Source: Nonlabens sp. Ci31
Lineage (GTDB): Bacteria; Bacteroidota; Bacteroidia; Flavobacteriales; Flavobacteriaceae
DNA: 64,000 bases
Assembly (NCBI RefSeq): GCF_012974865.1
Contig: NZ_CP043633.1
Coordinates: 3,283,501 to 3,347,500, forward strand
Direction of reading: 5' to 3'
Shown: positions 26,479-34,038 of the stretch, piece by piece
Layout of the letters: each line of letters starts with the position of its first letter
Position numbering within the stretch: position 1 is the stretch's first letter
The notes under the pieces: generated by a model
The model's database searches: none
Seen by the model: the letters and a program-made list of their open reading frames with translations, nothing else
Told to the model about the DNA's origin: nothing
Position numbers and translations under genes: made by a program

Positions 26479-26904
26479 TTACAAGCGTTCCCAAGTCTGC
26501 GTCCTGTAGAAAAAGGCGACATAACCGCGTACCATTAGTTTATCAGGATCCTCTTCATTGAGCCATATTTTACAGGAATATGTTTTTCCGGTTTCTGGGT
26601 CTAAGATATCTCCACCTTTATAGACACCACCTTTTTTTTCTAATCCTTGTATAATTTCCAATCCTAAAATTGGAGCTTCTTTTAATGCTCCATCGCAACT
26701 TTTACAAATAGGATTTGCCAGCGCATTCTTATCAAGAATCTGAGCTACTTTACCATAAATTTTCCCATCCCTTTTGTAAATCTCTACATGCGATTTCACA
26801 ACTCCTGTTTGATCATCTACAGTTTTCCATGTACCTATGACTTCTTGAGAGCTCACTTTCGCAAAAGCGAGAAGCACTAAAAAAAAGGTGATTAGATATT
26901 TCAT
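26479..26904 (-). CDS. DUF2147 secreted protein
   Basis: 141 residues with a signal peptide whose hydrophobic core contains LAFAK, a degenerate palindrome copy. The mature domain starts IGTWKTVDDQTG and has the DUF2147 features: two Cys in ICKSCDG and PETGKTYSCKIWL, ending in FYRTQTWERL. The ATG at 26904 is chosen because the longer frame start (26928) would overlap the terminator of the upstream gene at 26922-26944. Function unknown; periplasmic. Confidence 0.8.
   Translation of the reverse strand: MKYLITFFLVLLAFAKVSSQEVIGTWKTVDDQTGVVKSHVEIYKRDGKIYGKVAQILDKNALANPICKSCDGALKEAPILGLEIIQGLEKKGGVYKGGDILDPETGKTYSCKIWLNEEDPDKLMVRGYVAFFYRTQTWERL
26856..26869. repeat. dispersed palindrome copy 5 (one mismatch)
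   Basis: CTTTCGCAAAAGCG, inside the signal peptide of the DUF2147 gene, read as LAFAK. Confidence 0.75.
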
Positions 26905-26921
26905 ATTATTACCAATTAAAA

Positions 26922-26944
26922 AGCCCATGCAAATTACATGGGCT
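26922..26944 (-). terminator. intrinsic terminator of the chalcone-isomerase-like gene
   Basis: 8-bp stem AGCCCATG/CATGGGCT with a 7-nt loop and a T run on the minus strand. Confidence 0.75.
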
Positions 26945-26967
26945 GTATATATTAATGAATTAAATAA

Positions 26968-27531
26968 TTATTGATTTAACATTCCTTCTTTAAGATCTTC
27001 ATCCACTGGATCATTTCCTAACCAAATGCCGAATAATCCTCTTTTAAATTTAAGACCTTTTATCGTACCAATATACTTAGCGTTTTTAGAAACTAAGGTT
27101 CCTTTTCCAGGCACGTATGCGATTTCAAAATGATCCCCTTTAACGATAGCTTCACTAAAGAAACCTATAAATTCATTGATTTCAGATTGAATGGCTTTGC
27201 GCTCCTTAGTGCTACAACTATCACCAAAACCATCTTCTACAGAAGACTTCATTTTTTCTTGAGTTACTACTTCATCAGTAATATCTAAGGTAATTGCCAT
27301 CGCTTTATCGGCATCTACAAGTGTATTCCCGTCGCTAGATTTTATAGTCACGTACAAGGCACCTACATAAAGATTATACCAGAGTTTTTCTCTCAAGCCA
27401 GCTCCATTCAATTCTAATTCTTGTCCAGCAACGGTAAGGTTCTTTTCTACAGTTACACCTTCAATGGTTTTTTGACCAGTTGCGCTATAGGTACCCAAAA
27501 GTGCCATAGCCGCTAAAAGTAATTTTTTCAT
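26968..27531 (-). CDS. chalcone isomerase-like secreted protein
   Basis: 187 residues with a signal peptide (cleavage near ATGQ). The mature part has the chalcone-isomerase-like fold pattern: LNGAGLREKLWYNLYVGALYV near the start and a closing FKRGLFGIWLGNDPVDEDLKEGML, both widespread in bacterial members that lack flavonoid substrates. Probable lipid or fatty-acid binding rather than isomerase activity. It lies 28 bp after the YihY gene and may be the third gene of a nadC-yihY operon. Confidence 0.85.
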   Translation of the reverse strand: MKKLLLAAMALLGTYSATGQKTIEGVTVEKNLTVAGQELELNGAGLREKLWYNLYVGALYVTIKSSDGNTLVDADKAMAITLDITDEVVTQEKMKSSVEDGFGDSCSTKERKAIQSEINEFIGFFSEAIVKGDHFEIAYVPGKGTLVSKNAKYIGTIKGLKFKRGLFGIWLGNDPVDEDLKEGMLNQ

Positions 27532-27559
27532 TTTTTATAAATTTTAAGATTTAAATATA

Positions 27560-28492
27560 CTAAACTGTTTCCAAATTCCGTGCCTTTAATGCACGAAGCG
27601 ATGCATTTAATTCAAAACCCAGTAGTAACAGGTTAGCATTAAGCCATATATAGACCATTAAAATAAGTAAAGCTCCTATAGAGCCATAAATCTCGTTATA
27701 AGAGGCAAAGTTTTCAATATAGATTCCATAAAGATAAGAAAATAAGATGATTAATACAGTCGTTAACAGCGCTCCTAGTGATAAAAATCGAGTCGTTCTA
27801 CCTTCTTTAGTACCTGTGTAATACAAGGTACAAACAAAAATAAACAACATAAATATTAAGGTCACGTATCTAATTAGTTTTAACCATACTTCCATAGAAT
27901 CTTGGGTCATAAAATCTCGTGCTCTAAGTTCTGCTATCCAGTATTCTACCACTCCTGCTAGAACTACCCCTAAAAAAAGAAAAACCACCAGCATAACAGA
28001 TACCGCTATGGCGACAAAATACTGTCTGAAAAAACCACGATTCAATTCCGTGTGGTAACTGCGCTCAAAACCATTAAATATAGCGTTTATTCCATTTGCC
28101 ATTAAAAATAATGAGGTTAAAAAGGCTATGGTTAAAAGGCCTGTATTTTCTTTTAATGCAATTTCTGTGAATATATTATCAAAGGCTCCAGCCGCTTGTG
28201 CTGGCAATAAATCATTTACAAAAAGCAAGATTTCTTCTTGGAAATTATCAATCTGAATAAAAGGTATCAAGTTCAGGATAAAGAGAATAAATGGAAATAT
28301 AGCCATAAAAAAGCTATAAGAAATGGAACTGGCTCTTGCAGAAAAAGCTCCTTGTACAATTCCTACAGAATAGGTCTCCCATAAATCCCAAGCGGTCATA
28401 CCCTCAAAACCTGGTAACTTCCATTTGTCAATGAGAGCGACAAACCAAGAGATGATCGGTATGCGATCGACTATTTTTTTAATTTTACTCAT
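27560..28492 (-). CDS. YihY/BrkB family membrane protein
   Basis: 310 residues with six transmembrane helices. The start region (ARASSISYSFFMAIFPFILF) is the YihY/BrkB signature, and GSIGALLILMVYIWLNANLLLLGFELN is the conserved end. Once called ribonuclease BN in error; the current view is an uncharacterised inner-membrane protein. The ATG overlaps the nadC stop by 8 bp, so translation is coupled. Confidence 0.9.
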   Translation of the reverse strand: MSKIKKIVDRIPIISWFVALIDKWKLPGFEGMTAWDLWETYSVGIVQGAFSARASSISYSFFMAIFPFILFILNLIPFIQIDNFQEEILLFVNDLLPAQAAGAFDNIFTEIALKENTGLLTIAFLTSLFLMANGINAIFNGFERSYHTELNRGFFRQYFVAIAVSVMLVVFLFLGVVLAGVVEYWIAELRARDFMTQDSMEVWLKLIRYVTLIFMLFIFVCTLYYTGTKEGRTTRFLSLGALLTTVLIILFSYLYGIYIENFASYNEIYGSIGALLILMVYIWLNANLLLLGFELNASLRALKARNLETV

Positions 28493-29351
28493 GTACTGCC
28501 TTAAGGCTTAAATCTAAATTATAAACGCTATGAGTAAGTGCACCACTAGAGATAAAATCTACACCACATTCGGCATATTTTCTCGCTGTGTCAAGGGTAA
28601 TGCCGCCACTACTTTCTGTAAGGCATTGATCTCCTATCAATTCCACAGCTTTCTTGGTGTTTTCATAATTAAAATTATCAATCAAAATACGGTAAACACC
28701 TTGGTTTGTTAGGATCTCCTTGATTTCTTCTAAATCTCGAGCTTCCACTATTATTTTAAGATCGCGATTGGTATCTTTTAAATATTGTTTTGTTTTTTGA
28801 ATCGCCTTAGAAACGCCACCTGCAAAATCGATATGATTATCCTTCAACATGATCACATCGTATAAACCAAATCGGTGATTAACACCACCACCTATAACTA
28901 CCGCCCATTTTTCAAGCATACGCATTCCTGGTGTCGTTTTGCGGGTATCTAGAATTTGGGTTTTGGTACCTTCTAAAAGGGCGACAAATTTTTTAGTTTT
29001 TGTAGCAATAGCGCTCATACGTTGCATAGCATTGAGTACAAGGCGCTCTGCTTTTAAAATAGATTGTGAAGAACCGGTGACGTAAAATGCTTCGTCTCCA
29101 TATTTTACAGGACTCCCATCTTCTATTCTTACATCGATCTGTAATGTTGGATCTACTTCGTGGAATACCGCTTTCGCGAAAGCGACACCTGCTAAAATCC
29201 CATCGTCCTTAACAAGCAATCGCGCTTTACCCATGGCTGTAGCGGGAATACAAGACAAACTACTATGATCTCCGTCACCCAAGTCTTCTCGCAATGCATT
29301 TTTAATAATACGGGTGATTTCTTCTTGAGCCTCTTTAGAATTGTAATCCAT
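28485..29351 (-). CDS. nadC: nicotinate-nucleotide pyrophosphorylase (carboxylating)
   Basis: Converts quinolinate and PRPP to nicotinate mononucleotide in NAD synthesis. Motifs: EDLGDGDHSS at the start, the RKTTPGMR loop for quinolinate, KDNHIDF and the LIDNFNYE and ESSGGI strands of the PRPP site. The ATG at 29351 gives 288 residues, normal for the family; the longer frame from 29399 runs through an exact -7 box. A palindrome copy reads VAFAKAVF in the N-terminal domain. nadA and nadB are not nearby. Confidence 0.93.
   Translation of the reverse strand: MDYNSKEAQEEITRIIKNALREDLGDGDHSSLSCIPATAMGKARLLVKDDGILAGVAFAKAVFHEVDPTLQIDVRIEDGSPVKYGDEAFYVTGSSQSILKAERLVLNAMQRMSAIATKTKKFVALLEGTKTQILDTRKTTPGMRMLEKWAVVIGGGVNHRFGLYDVIMLKDNHIDFAGGVSKAIQKTKQYLKDTNRDLKIIVEARDLEEIKEILTNQGVYRILIDNFNYENTKKAVELIGDQCLTESSGGITLDTARKYAECGVDFISSGALTHSVYNLDLSLKAVHE
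29169..29184. repeat. dispersed palindrome copy 6 (exact)
   Basis: Exact consensus inside nadC, read on the minus strand as AFAKA. Confidence 0.93.
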
Positions 29352-29368
29352 TATATCAGTTTTCTTTT

Positions 29369-29376
29369 CAAAAATA
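29369..29376 (-). promoter_or_regulatory. -7 box (TATTTTTG) for nadC
   Basis: Exact consensus on the minus strand, 17 nt before the ATG at 29351; supports that start. Confidence 0.6.
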
Positions 29377-29514
29377 CGGCATTCCTTTTGTTTGTTCATG
29401 GCTTTTTTAGAATGGTTTATGTGTAATCTATACCATACTTGATTCCTATAATTTTTAATAGGTGGTCAAAAGAACTCCACTAAACACCCATTTTATGTAT
29501 TCAAACACATGTCC

Positions 29515-29522
29515 TAAATTTG
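29515..29522 (+). promoter_or_regulatory. -7 box (TAAATTTG) for rlmH
   Basis: Exact consensus, only 4 nt before the ATG, suggesting a leaderless mRNA. Confidence 0.6.
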
Positions 29523-29526
29523 CAAC

Positions 29527-30000
29527 ATGAAAATCACACTTCTAGCCGTTGGTAAAACAGACGATTCCCGTATAGAACAACTCACACAAATGTATGTAGA
29601 TCGCTTACAGCACTACATTAATTTTGAGTTAGAAATCATTCCTGATCTTAAGAAAACAAAGAACCTTAGTGAAGACCAACAAAAGAATGAAGAAGGCAAA
29701 CTGATCCTCCATAAGCTAGAAAAGAGTGATTTTGTTACTTTACTCGACGAGAAAGGTAAGAAGTACAGCAGCCTACAGTTTGCAGAGTTGATCAATAAAA
29801 GAAGTATTTCTGGATTAAAGCGATTGATTTTTGTCATAGGCGGTCCTTATGGGTTCTCTACAGATGTGTATTCGAGATCTAATTCTAAACTGTCTCTAAG
29901 CGATATGACTTTCTCCCATCAAATGGTGCGTTTATTTGCTGTAGAACAAGTATATAGAGCTTTTACCATCTTGAAAAACGAACCTTATCATCACGAATAA
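29527..30000 (+). CDS. rlmH: 23S rRNA (pseudouridine-1915-N3) methyltransferase
   Basis: 157-residue SPOUT enzyme methylating a pseudouridine in helix 69 of 23S rRNA. Motifs: the first strand ITLLAVGKTDD, LLDEKGKKYSS, the FVIGGPYGF loop binding SAM, and the C-terminal LSLSDMTFSHQMVRL and EQVYRAF with the final NEPYHHE, which is the signature of the family. Its length is exact. A promoter box 4 nt upstream implies there is no Shine-Dalgarno leader. Confidence 0.95.
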   Translation: MKITLLAVGKTDDSRIEQLTQMYVDRLQHYINFELEIIPDLKKTKNLSEDQQKNEEGKLILHKLEKSDFVTLLDEKGKKYSSLQFAELINKRSISGLKRLIFVIGGPYGFSTDVYSRSNSKLSLSDMTFSHQMVRLFAVEQVYRAFTILKNEPYHHE

Positions 30001-30599
30001 GGTTGCTGCATAAAAGGATCATTTAAGTTCTGATTTTACGCAGTTGATTAGGAAACTGCTTTTATCTTTCTTGATTAAGCACTAATAGATTTATTCTAAG
30101 AATGGGTGAGTAAATGTAGGATTCTTTTCTTTATTTATTTATTTCAAATACCATGGAAGGATAAATCGTTAACTTCAAAGGCCACATCCACCACTTTTGA
30201 TTTTATAACGACTGGAGCTGCGAAAAAATCTGTCCTGTGCATTTCTCTTGCAAAAAAGCTCGTCGACTGCAAGTACTAGCGAGAAGCCTTTTGCTCGAGT
30301 GAATTTGAACTTGAACTTGAAATCGATATCCAAAATTTATGAAAAGGTTGGAGAAGGGAAATCTCAGTGCATCGCTGTCGCTCGAGCAAACATTTTCTTC
30401 TTTTTTCTTTCTCTGATCCATATTCCTACAGAGACAGCGATCTATCTTCCCTATTCCTATTGGTCCTGCAGCAAAACGATCTGAACTCTTTTTCTTGATT
30501 CTATTTTCATAAACAAGGCGGTATTTCCACATCCCGCATCCACCAACCCTCATCCCTCCTCCTTCATTACTCATTCTTCATCCCGCATCCCGATCCACC
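30001..30599. other. intergenic region between rlmH and the minisatellite
   Basis: About 600 bp. It holds a short ACTTGA direct repeat near 30307 (TTGAACTTGAACTTGAA), a 9-bp inverted pair ATCGCTGTC (30371) and GACAGCGAT (30433) with a 53-bp spacer, and a C-rich tail leading into the minisatellite. Frames on either strand here have no protein-like composition. Confidence 0.5.
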
Positions 30600-30845
30600 C
30601 ATGCCACATCCATCATCCGCATCCATCAACCCCATCCACCATCCCAAATCCCGTTCCCCTCATGCCACATCACCCATGCCACATCCATCAACCGCATCCA
30701 TCAACCGCATCCACCATACCAAATCCCGTTCCCCTCATGCCACATCACTCATGCCACATCCACCATTCCAAATCCCGTTCCCCTCATGCCACATCCATCA
30801 TCCGCATCCATCAACCGCATCAACCATCCCACATCCCGATCCCCT
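30600..30845. repeat. pyrimidine-rich minisatellite
   Basis: Four degenerate units of 61, 75, 49 and 61 bp, each starting CATGCCACATC and ending CCCNTCCCCT. Inside the units a 12-13 bp step CATCAACCGCATC is repeated one to three times. The + strand is almost free of G outside three fixed positions. Unit length differences look like gains or losses of the short step, as expected from slippage. Confidence 0.85.
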
Positions 30846-30934
30846 CTTCCCTCATGCCTCACCCTTCATCCCTCTTTTTCATCTTCTTTCCTTAATTTCT
30901 TGTAAAATGCACCGCTATCCATTTCTACCTAGCT

Positions 30935-30942
30935 TATTTTTG
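30935..30942 (+). promoter_or_regulatory. -7 box (TATTTTTG) for mutS2
   Basis: Exact consensus, 10 nt before the ATG. Confidence 0.6.
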
Positions 30943-30952
30943 TGTCACTTAT

Positions 30953-33130
30953 ATGAAGAAAATTTCAACAAAAACGATTCAGGATTTAGAATTCGACGTA
31001 GTACTAGCTCAAGCCAGCACTTATTGTGTCACCGAGGATGGAAAAACTGCTATCAACGCCTTAGAACCACTGACCACAAGGTTCTTAATAGATCGAGAAC
31101 TGGCTTATACCAATGAATACCTTTGGTCCTTTTCTAGCGAACATAGAATTCCTAATCACGGTTTTGACCTTATAGAAAAAGAACTTCAGTTGCTGGGAAT
31201 AGAAAACAGCACTTTAGATAAAGAAAGTATTAGAAAATTAGCGGTATTGCCACGTACCGTTAATGAACACATCAAGTTTTTTAAAAAATTACAAGAATAT
31301 TTTCCTGAATTATTCAAGCGACTACAACACATCGTTTTCAACGAAATCATTCCTACGCAAGTAGATTTTGTTATGGACCGGTTTGGGGAGATCAAAGATG
31401 ATGCTTCTCCACATTTGAGGAATCTGAGACGCGAGATGAATGCAGTTAGAGGCCAGCTCAATGGTAGCTTTGGTCAGGCGCTGAGTCATTATGGACAGAT
31501 GGATTATCTGGATGACATTAGGGAAAGTGTGGTGGAAAACCGCCGTGTACTTGCTGTCAAAGCCATGTACCGACGCAAGGTGAAAGGTAAAATAATGGGA
31601 AGCTCTAGAACAGGAAGCATTTCCTACATCGAGCCAGAGCGTGTATTGACGCTTTCGCGAAAGCTCTCCGAATTAGAAATAGAAGAACTGGAAGAAATCC
31701 AGAGAATACTTAAAGAATTAACCGATTTTCTACGTTCGTTTATTCCAGAATTTAAAGAGTATAGGGAATATCTTACTCATACAGATGTGGTTGCGGCAAA
31801 AGCAAAATATGCTCGTAAAATCAACGGCTGCTTACCCATGATGGTAGAACATCAAGAATTGGAATTGGTAGATGCCTACCATCCATTATTATGGGTGGCC
31901 AACAATGAGCGAGGAGAAAAAACCTATCCACAAACCATACGACTGGCGCCAGAAAATAGAATTATTGTTATATCTGGACCTAACGCAGGTGGTAAATCGA
32001 TCACCCTAAAAACGATTGGATTACTTCAATTAATGATACAGACAGGAATGCTGATTCCGGTTCATGAAAAGAGCCGGATTTGTGTTTTTGATTATGTACT
32101 AACCGATATTGGGGACAATCAAAGTATTGACAATCATCTAAGTACTTATAGTTACCGGTTGAAAAATATGCGTAGCTTTTTAAAAACAGCAAACGATAAG
32201 ACATTGTTCTTAATTGACGAATTTGGTACCGGATCTGATCCCGAACTAGGTGGGGCGTTAGCAGAAAGTATGCTAGAAGAACTCAACGACCGTAAATCTT
32301 ATGGTATCATTACTACGCATTATACCAATCTAAAGATGCTCGCAAACGAACTTCCTGAAATGACTAATGCTAACATGTTGTTTGATTCTAGTTCTCTCGA
32401 ACCTATTTATCAATTACAATTAGGAGAAGCGGGTAGTTCCTTTACTTTTGAAGTAGCTCAAAAAAACGGTATCCCCTATTCTTTGATCAATAAGGCAAAG
32501 AAAAAGGTAGAACGTGGGAAAATACGTTTTGACAAGTCCATTGCTGCTTTACAGAAGGAACGTTCTAATTTGAGACGTAATAACGACAGCTTGCGCGATA
32601 AAGAAGTGAAAGCTACCCAACGAGCAACTAAGCTAGAAGATACCCAAGAACGAGTACATCAAAAGTTGCAAGATTTCCAAGAGCTCTATGACGGATACCA
32701 GCGTTTTATACAGCTAGGTAAGAAGTTTGATAGTCTAGCAACAAACTTTGAAAACAATAAAAAGAAAAAATTGTTACTTGATGAACTGATGAAAATGGTC
32801 ATCACAGAAAACGTAAAACGCCAACCAGTCAAAAAGAAAGAAGCTCCTAAAGTTGTAAAACAACAAAAAGGAAAACAAAAACAGGTGGAACAAGAAGTGA
32901 TTCAAAAAGTTCAGGAAATTAGAACTGAAAAAATCAAAGCTAAAGTGGCGCTGGTTAAGGAAACAGAAAAAAAACCTCAGGTTGCTCTTAAAATAAATGA
33001 CAAAGTACGACTAGCCGATTCAAAATCGGTTGGGACTATTGATAGTATTGAAAAGGGGAAAGTGACCATAAACTACGGCTTTTTCACCACCATTGCACCT
33101 ATAGAACAATTGGAAAAAGTAGGGAAATAG
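30953..33130 (+). CDS. mutS2: MutS2-family ATPase without Smr domain
   Basis: 725 residues. The N-terminal clamp/lever region (1-~320) is followed by the MutS ATPase: Walker A GPNAGGKS near 342, the LSTYSYRLKN loop, Walker B LFLIDEFGTGSDP near 417 and the following STHY-like ITTHYTNL. A long charged coiled coil (~515-640) and a Lys/Gln-rich linker lead to a final beta domain (VGTIDSIEKGKVTINYG). The C-terminal Smr nuclease domain of classic MutS2 is absent. MutS2 proteins act on stalled ribosomes or suppress recombination. A palindrome copy reads TLSRKLSE near residue 234. Confidence 0.88.
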   Translation: MKKISTKTIQDLEFDVVLAQASTYCVTEDGKTAINALEPLTTRFLIDRELAYTNEYLWSFSSEHRIPNHGFDLIEKELQLLGIENSTLDKESIRKLAVLPRTVNEHIKFFKKLQEYFPELFKRLQHIVFNEIIPTQVDFVMDRFGEIKDDASPHLRNLRREMNAVRGQLNGSFGQALSHYGQMDYLDDIRESVVENRRVLAVKAMYRRKVKGKIMGSSRTGSISYIEPERVLTLSRKLSELEIEELEEIQRILKELTDFLRSFIPEFKEYREYLTHTDVVAAKAKYARKINGCLPMMVEHQELELVDAYHPLLWVANNERGEKTYPQTIRLAPENRIIVISGPNAGGKSITLKTIGLLQLMIQTGMLIPVHEKSRICVFDYVLTDIGDNQSIDNHLSTYSYRLKNMRSFLKTANDKTLFLIDEFGTGSDPELGGALAESMLEELNDRKSYGIITTHYTNLKMLANELPEMTNANMLFDSSSLEPIYQLQLGEAGSSFTFEVAQKNGIPYSLINKAKKKVERGKIRFDKSIAALQKERSNLRRNNDSLRDKEVKATQRATKLEDTQERVHQKLQDFQELYDGYQRFIQLGKKFDSLATNFENNKKKKLLLDELMKMVITENVKRQPVKKKEAPKVVKQQKGKQKQVEQEVIQKVQEIRTEKIKAKVALVKETEKKPQVALKINDKVRLADSKSVGTIDSIEKGKVTINYGFFTTIAPIEQLEKVGK
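31650..31664. repeat. dispersed palindrome copy 7 (15 of 16)
   Basis: CGCTTTCGCGAAAGC inside mutS2, read as LSRKL. Confidence 0.9.
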
Positions 33131-33331
33131 CATATTTCGTTCCACTTATAGACACTAGAATCAAAACTCTATGCAGTCTGTTCAAAAATAAGTTGAATAC
33201 TTGGCTATTCTTTTCTCCATTTAAGATTTGTACTATTTTTGAGGAGTTGATTAAAGTTAGGTCTTACAGATCTAGAAGTTTACAGAGGCGCTTTTATGAA
33301 AAAATTATTTAGTTGATTAGATACCATATAA

Positions 33332-33733
33332 ATGAATGAAAATAAAGACATAGTGTTATTTGACGGTGTTTGCAATTTGTGCAATGCAGCTATTCTGTTC
33401 ATTATAAAGCGCGATAAAAACGACCGGTTTAGATTTGCTCCATTGGAAAGTGAAGTAGGTAAAAAGTTGCTCGCTAAGTATCAAATTGATCCTTCTAAAA
33501 TAGATTCTATCGTATTGGTTAGTGGAGATTCCGCTTTCGCGAAAGCGGGAGCAGCATTACGCATCTCAAAACACTTGACTGGATTATGGCCACTACTCTA
33601 CTCTTTGATCATTATTCCCAGCTTGATCTCAGATACTGTCTATGATTTTATTGCGAGAAACCGTTACAAATGGTTTGGTAAAAAAGAAAGCTGTATGATT
33701 CCTACACCAGAATTGAAATCTAAATTTTTATAG
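33332..33733 (+). CDS. thiol-disulphide oxidoreductase-like DCC family protein
   Basis: 133 residues of the YuxK/DCC family: DGVCNLCN near the start supplies the CxxC thioredoxin-like pair, RFRFAPLES and the conserved YDFIARNRYKWFG end follow. The thioredoxin-like fold suggests a redox or electron-carrier role, but no substrate is known. An exact palindrome copy reads DSAFAKAGAAL in the middle of the domain. It is monocistronic; a TATTTTTG box lies 90 nt upstream (33234-33241). Confidence 0.88.
   Translation: MNENKDIVLFDGVCNLCNAAILFIIKRDKNDRFRFAPLESEVGKKLLAKYQIDPSKIDSIVLVSGDSAFAKAGAALRISKHLTGLWPLLYSLIIIPSLISDTVYDFIARNRYKWFGKKESCMIPTPELKSKFL
33532..33547. repeat. dispersed palindrome copy 8 (exact, extended to 18 bp)
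   Basis: Exact consensus with an extra C/G pair outside, inside the DCC gene, read as AFAKA. Confidence 0.93.
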
Positions 33734-33800
33734 CTCTTAGGCATGGATTAATTAACCTAAACAGTACCGTTAGTACCCTTACACGGCCCTTCTTCCGTGC

Positions 33801-33971
33801 TTACTTTGTTTTCTTGTTTTGCCAGTAAAAGTATACGCCAGCTAGCTCTGTAAAAAAACCGATAAGAATCATTCCTTTAGCGCCTACCACCTCTGTTAGA
33901 AACATGACTGCCCCAACCAAAACAATGATACTACCTAAGGCGATCAAATAAATAGAACCTTTTTTATTCAT
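33801..33971 (-). CDS. 56-residue membrane protein
   Basis: ATG at 33971 to TAA at 33801-33803. Starts MNKKGSIYLIALGSII, has two hydrophobic helices (residues ~6-25 and ~33-50) separated by TEVVGAKG, and ends WQNKKTK: basic at both ends, so both termini probably face the cytoplasm. An exact -7 box ends 4 nt before the ATG. Unknown family, but the promoter and the clean two-helix layout support a real gene. Confidence 0.7.
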   Translation of the reverse strand: MNKKGSIYLIALGSIIVLVGAVMFLTEVVGAKGMILIGFFTELAGVYFYWQNKKTK

Positions 33972-33975
33972 GCTC

Positions 33976-33983
33976 CAAAAATA
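33976..33983 (-). promoter_or_regulatory. -7 box (TATTTTTG) for the 56-residue gene
   Basis: Exact consensus, 4 nt before the ATG; its first base is shared with the terminator stem of the gene upstream. Confidence 0.55.
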
Positions 33984-34014
33984 AAGCCTTCTCGATAATA
34001 ACTGAGAAGGCTTT
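33983..34014 (-). terminator. intrinsic terminator of the metallophosphoesterase gene
   Basis: 11-bp stem AAAGCCTTCTC/GAGAAGGCTTT, 10-nt loop, T-rich downstream on the minus strand. It abuts the promoter of the next gene. Confidence 0.78.
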
Positions 34015-34038
34015 TATAAAAATATCTGTAAATAGGTA

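Noticed and set aside
30600..30845. CRISPR array
   Set aside because: Unit lengths vary, there are no unique spacers between constant repeats, and no cas gene is near.
30203..31116. Frames across the rlmH-mutS2 gap on both strands
   Set aside because: Composition is that of the repeat (Pro/His/Ser-rich or basic nonsense); no recognisable domain, and the + strand frame runs into mutS2 in another frame.
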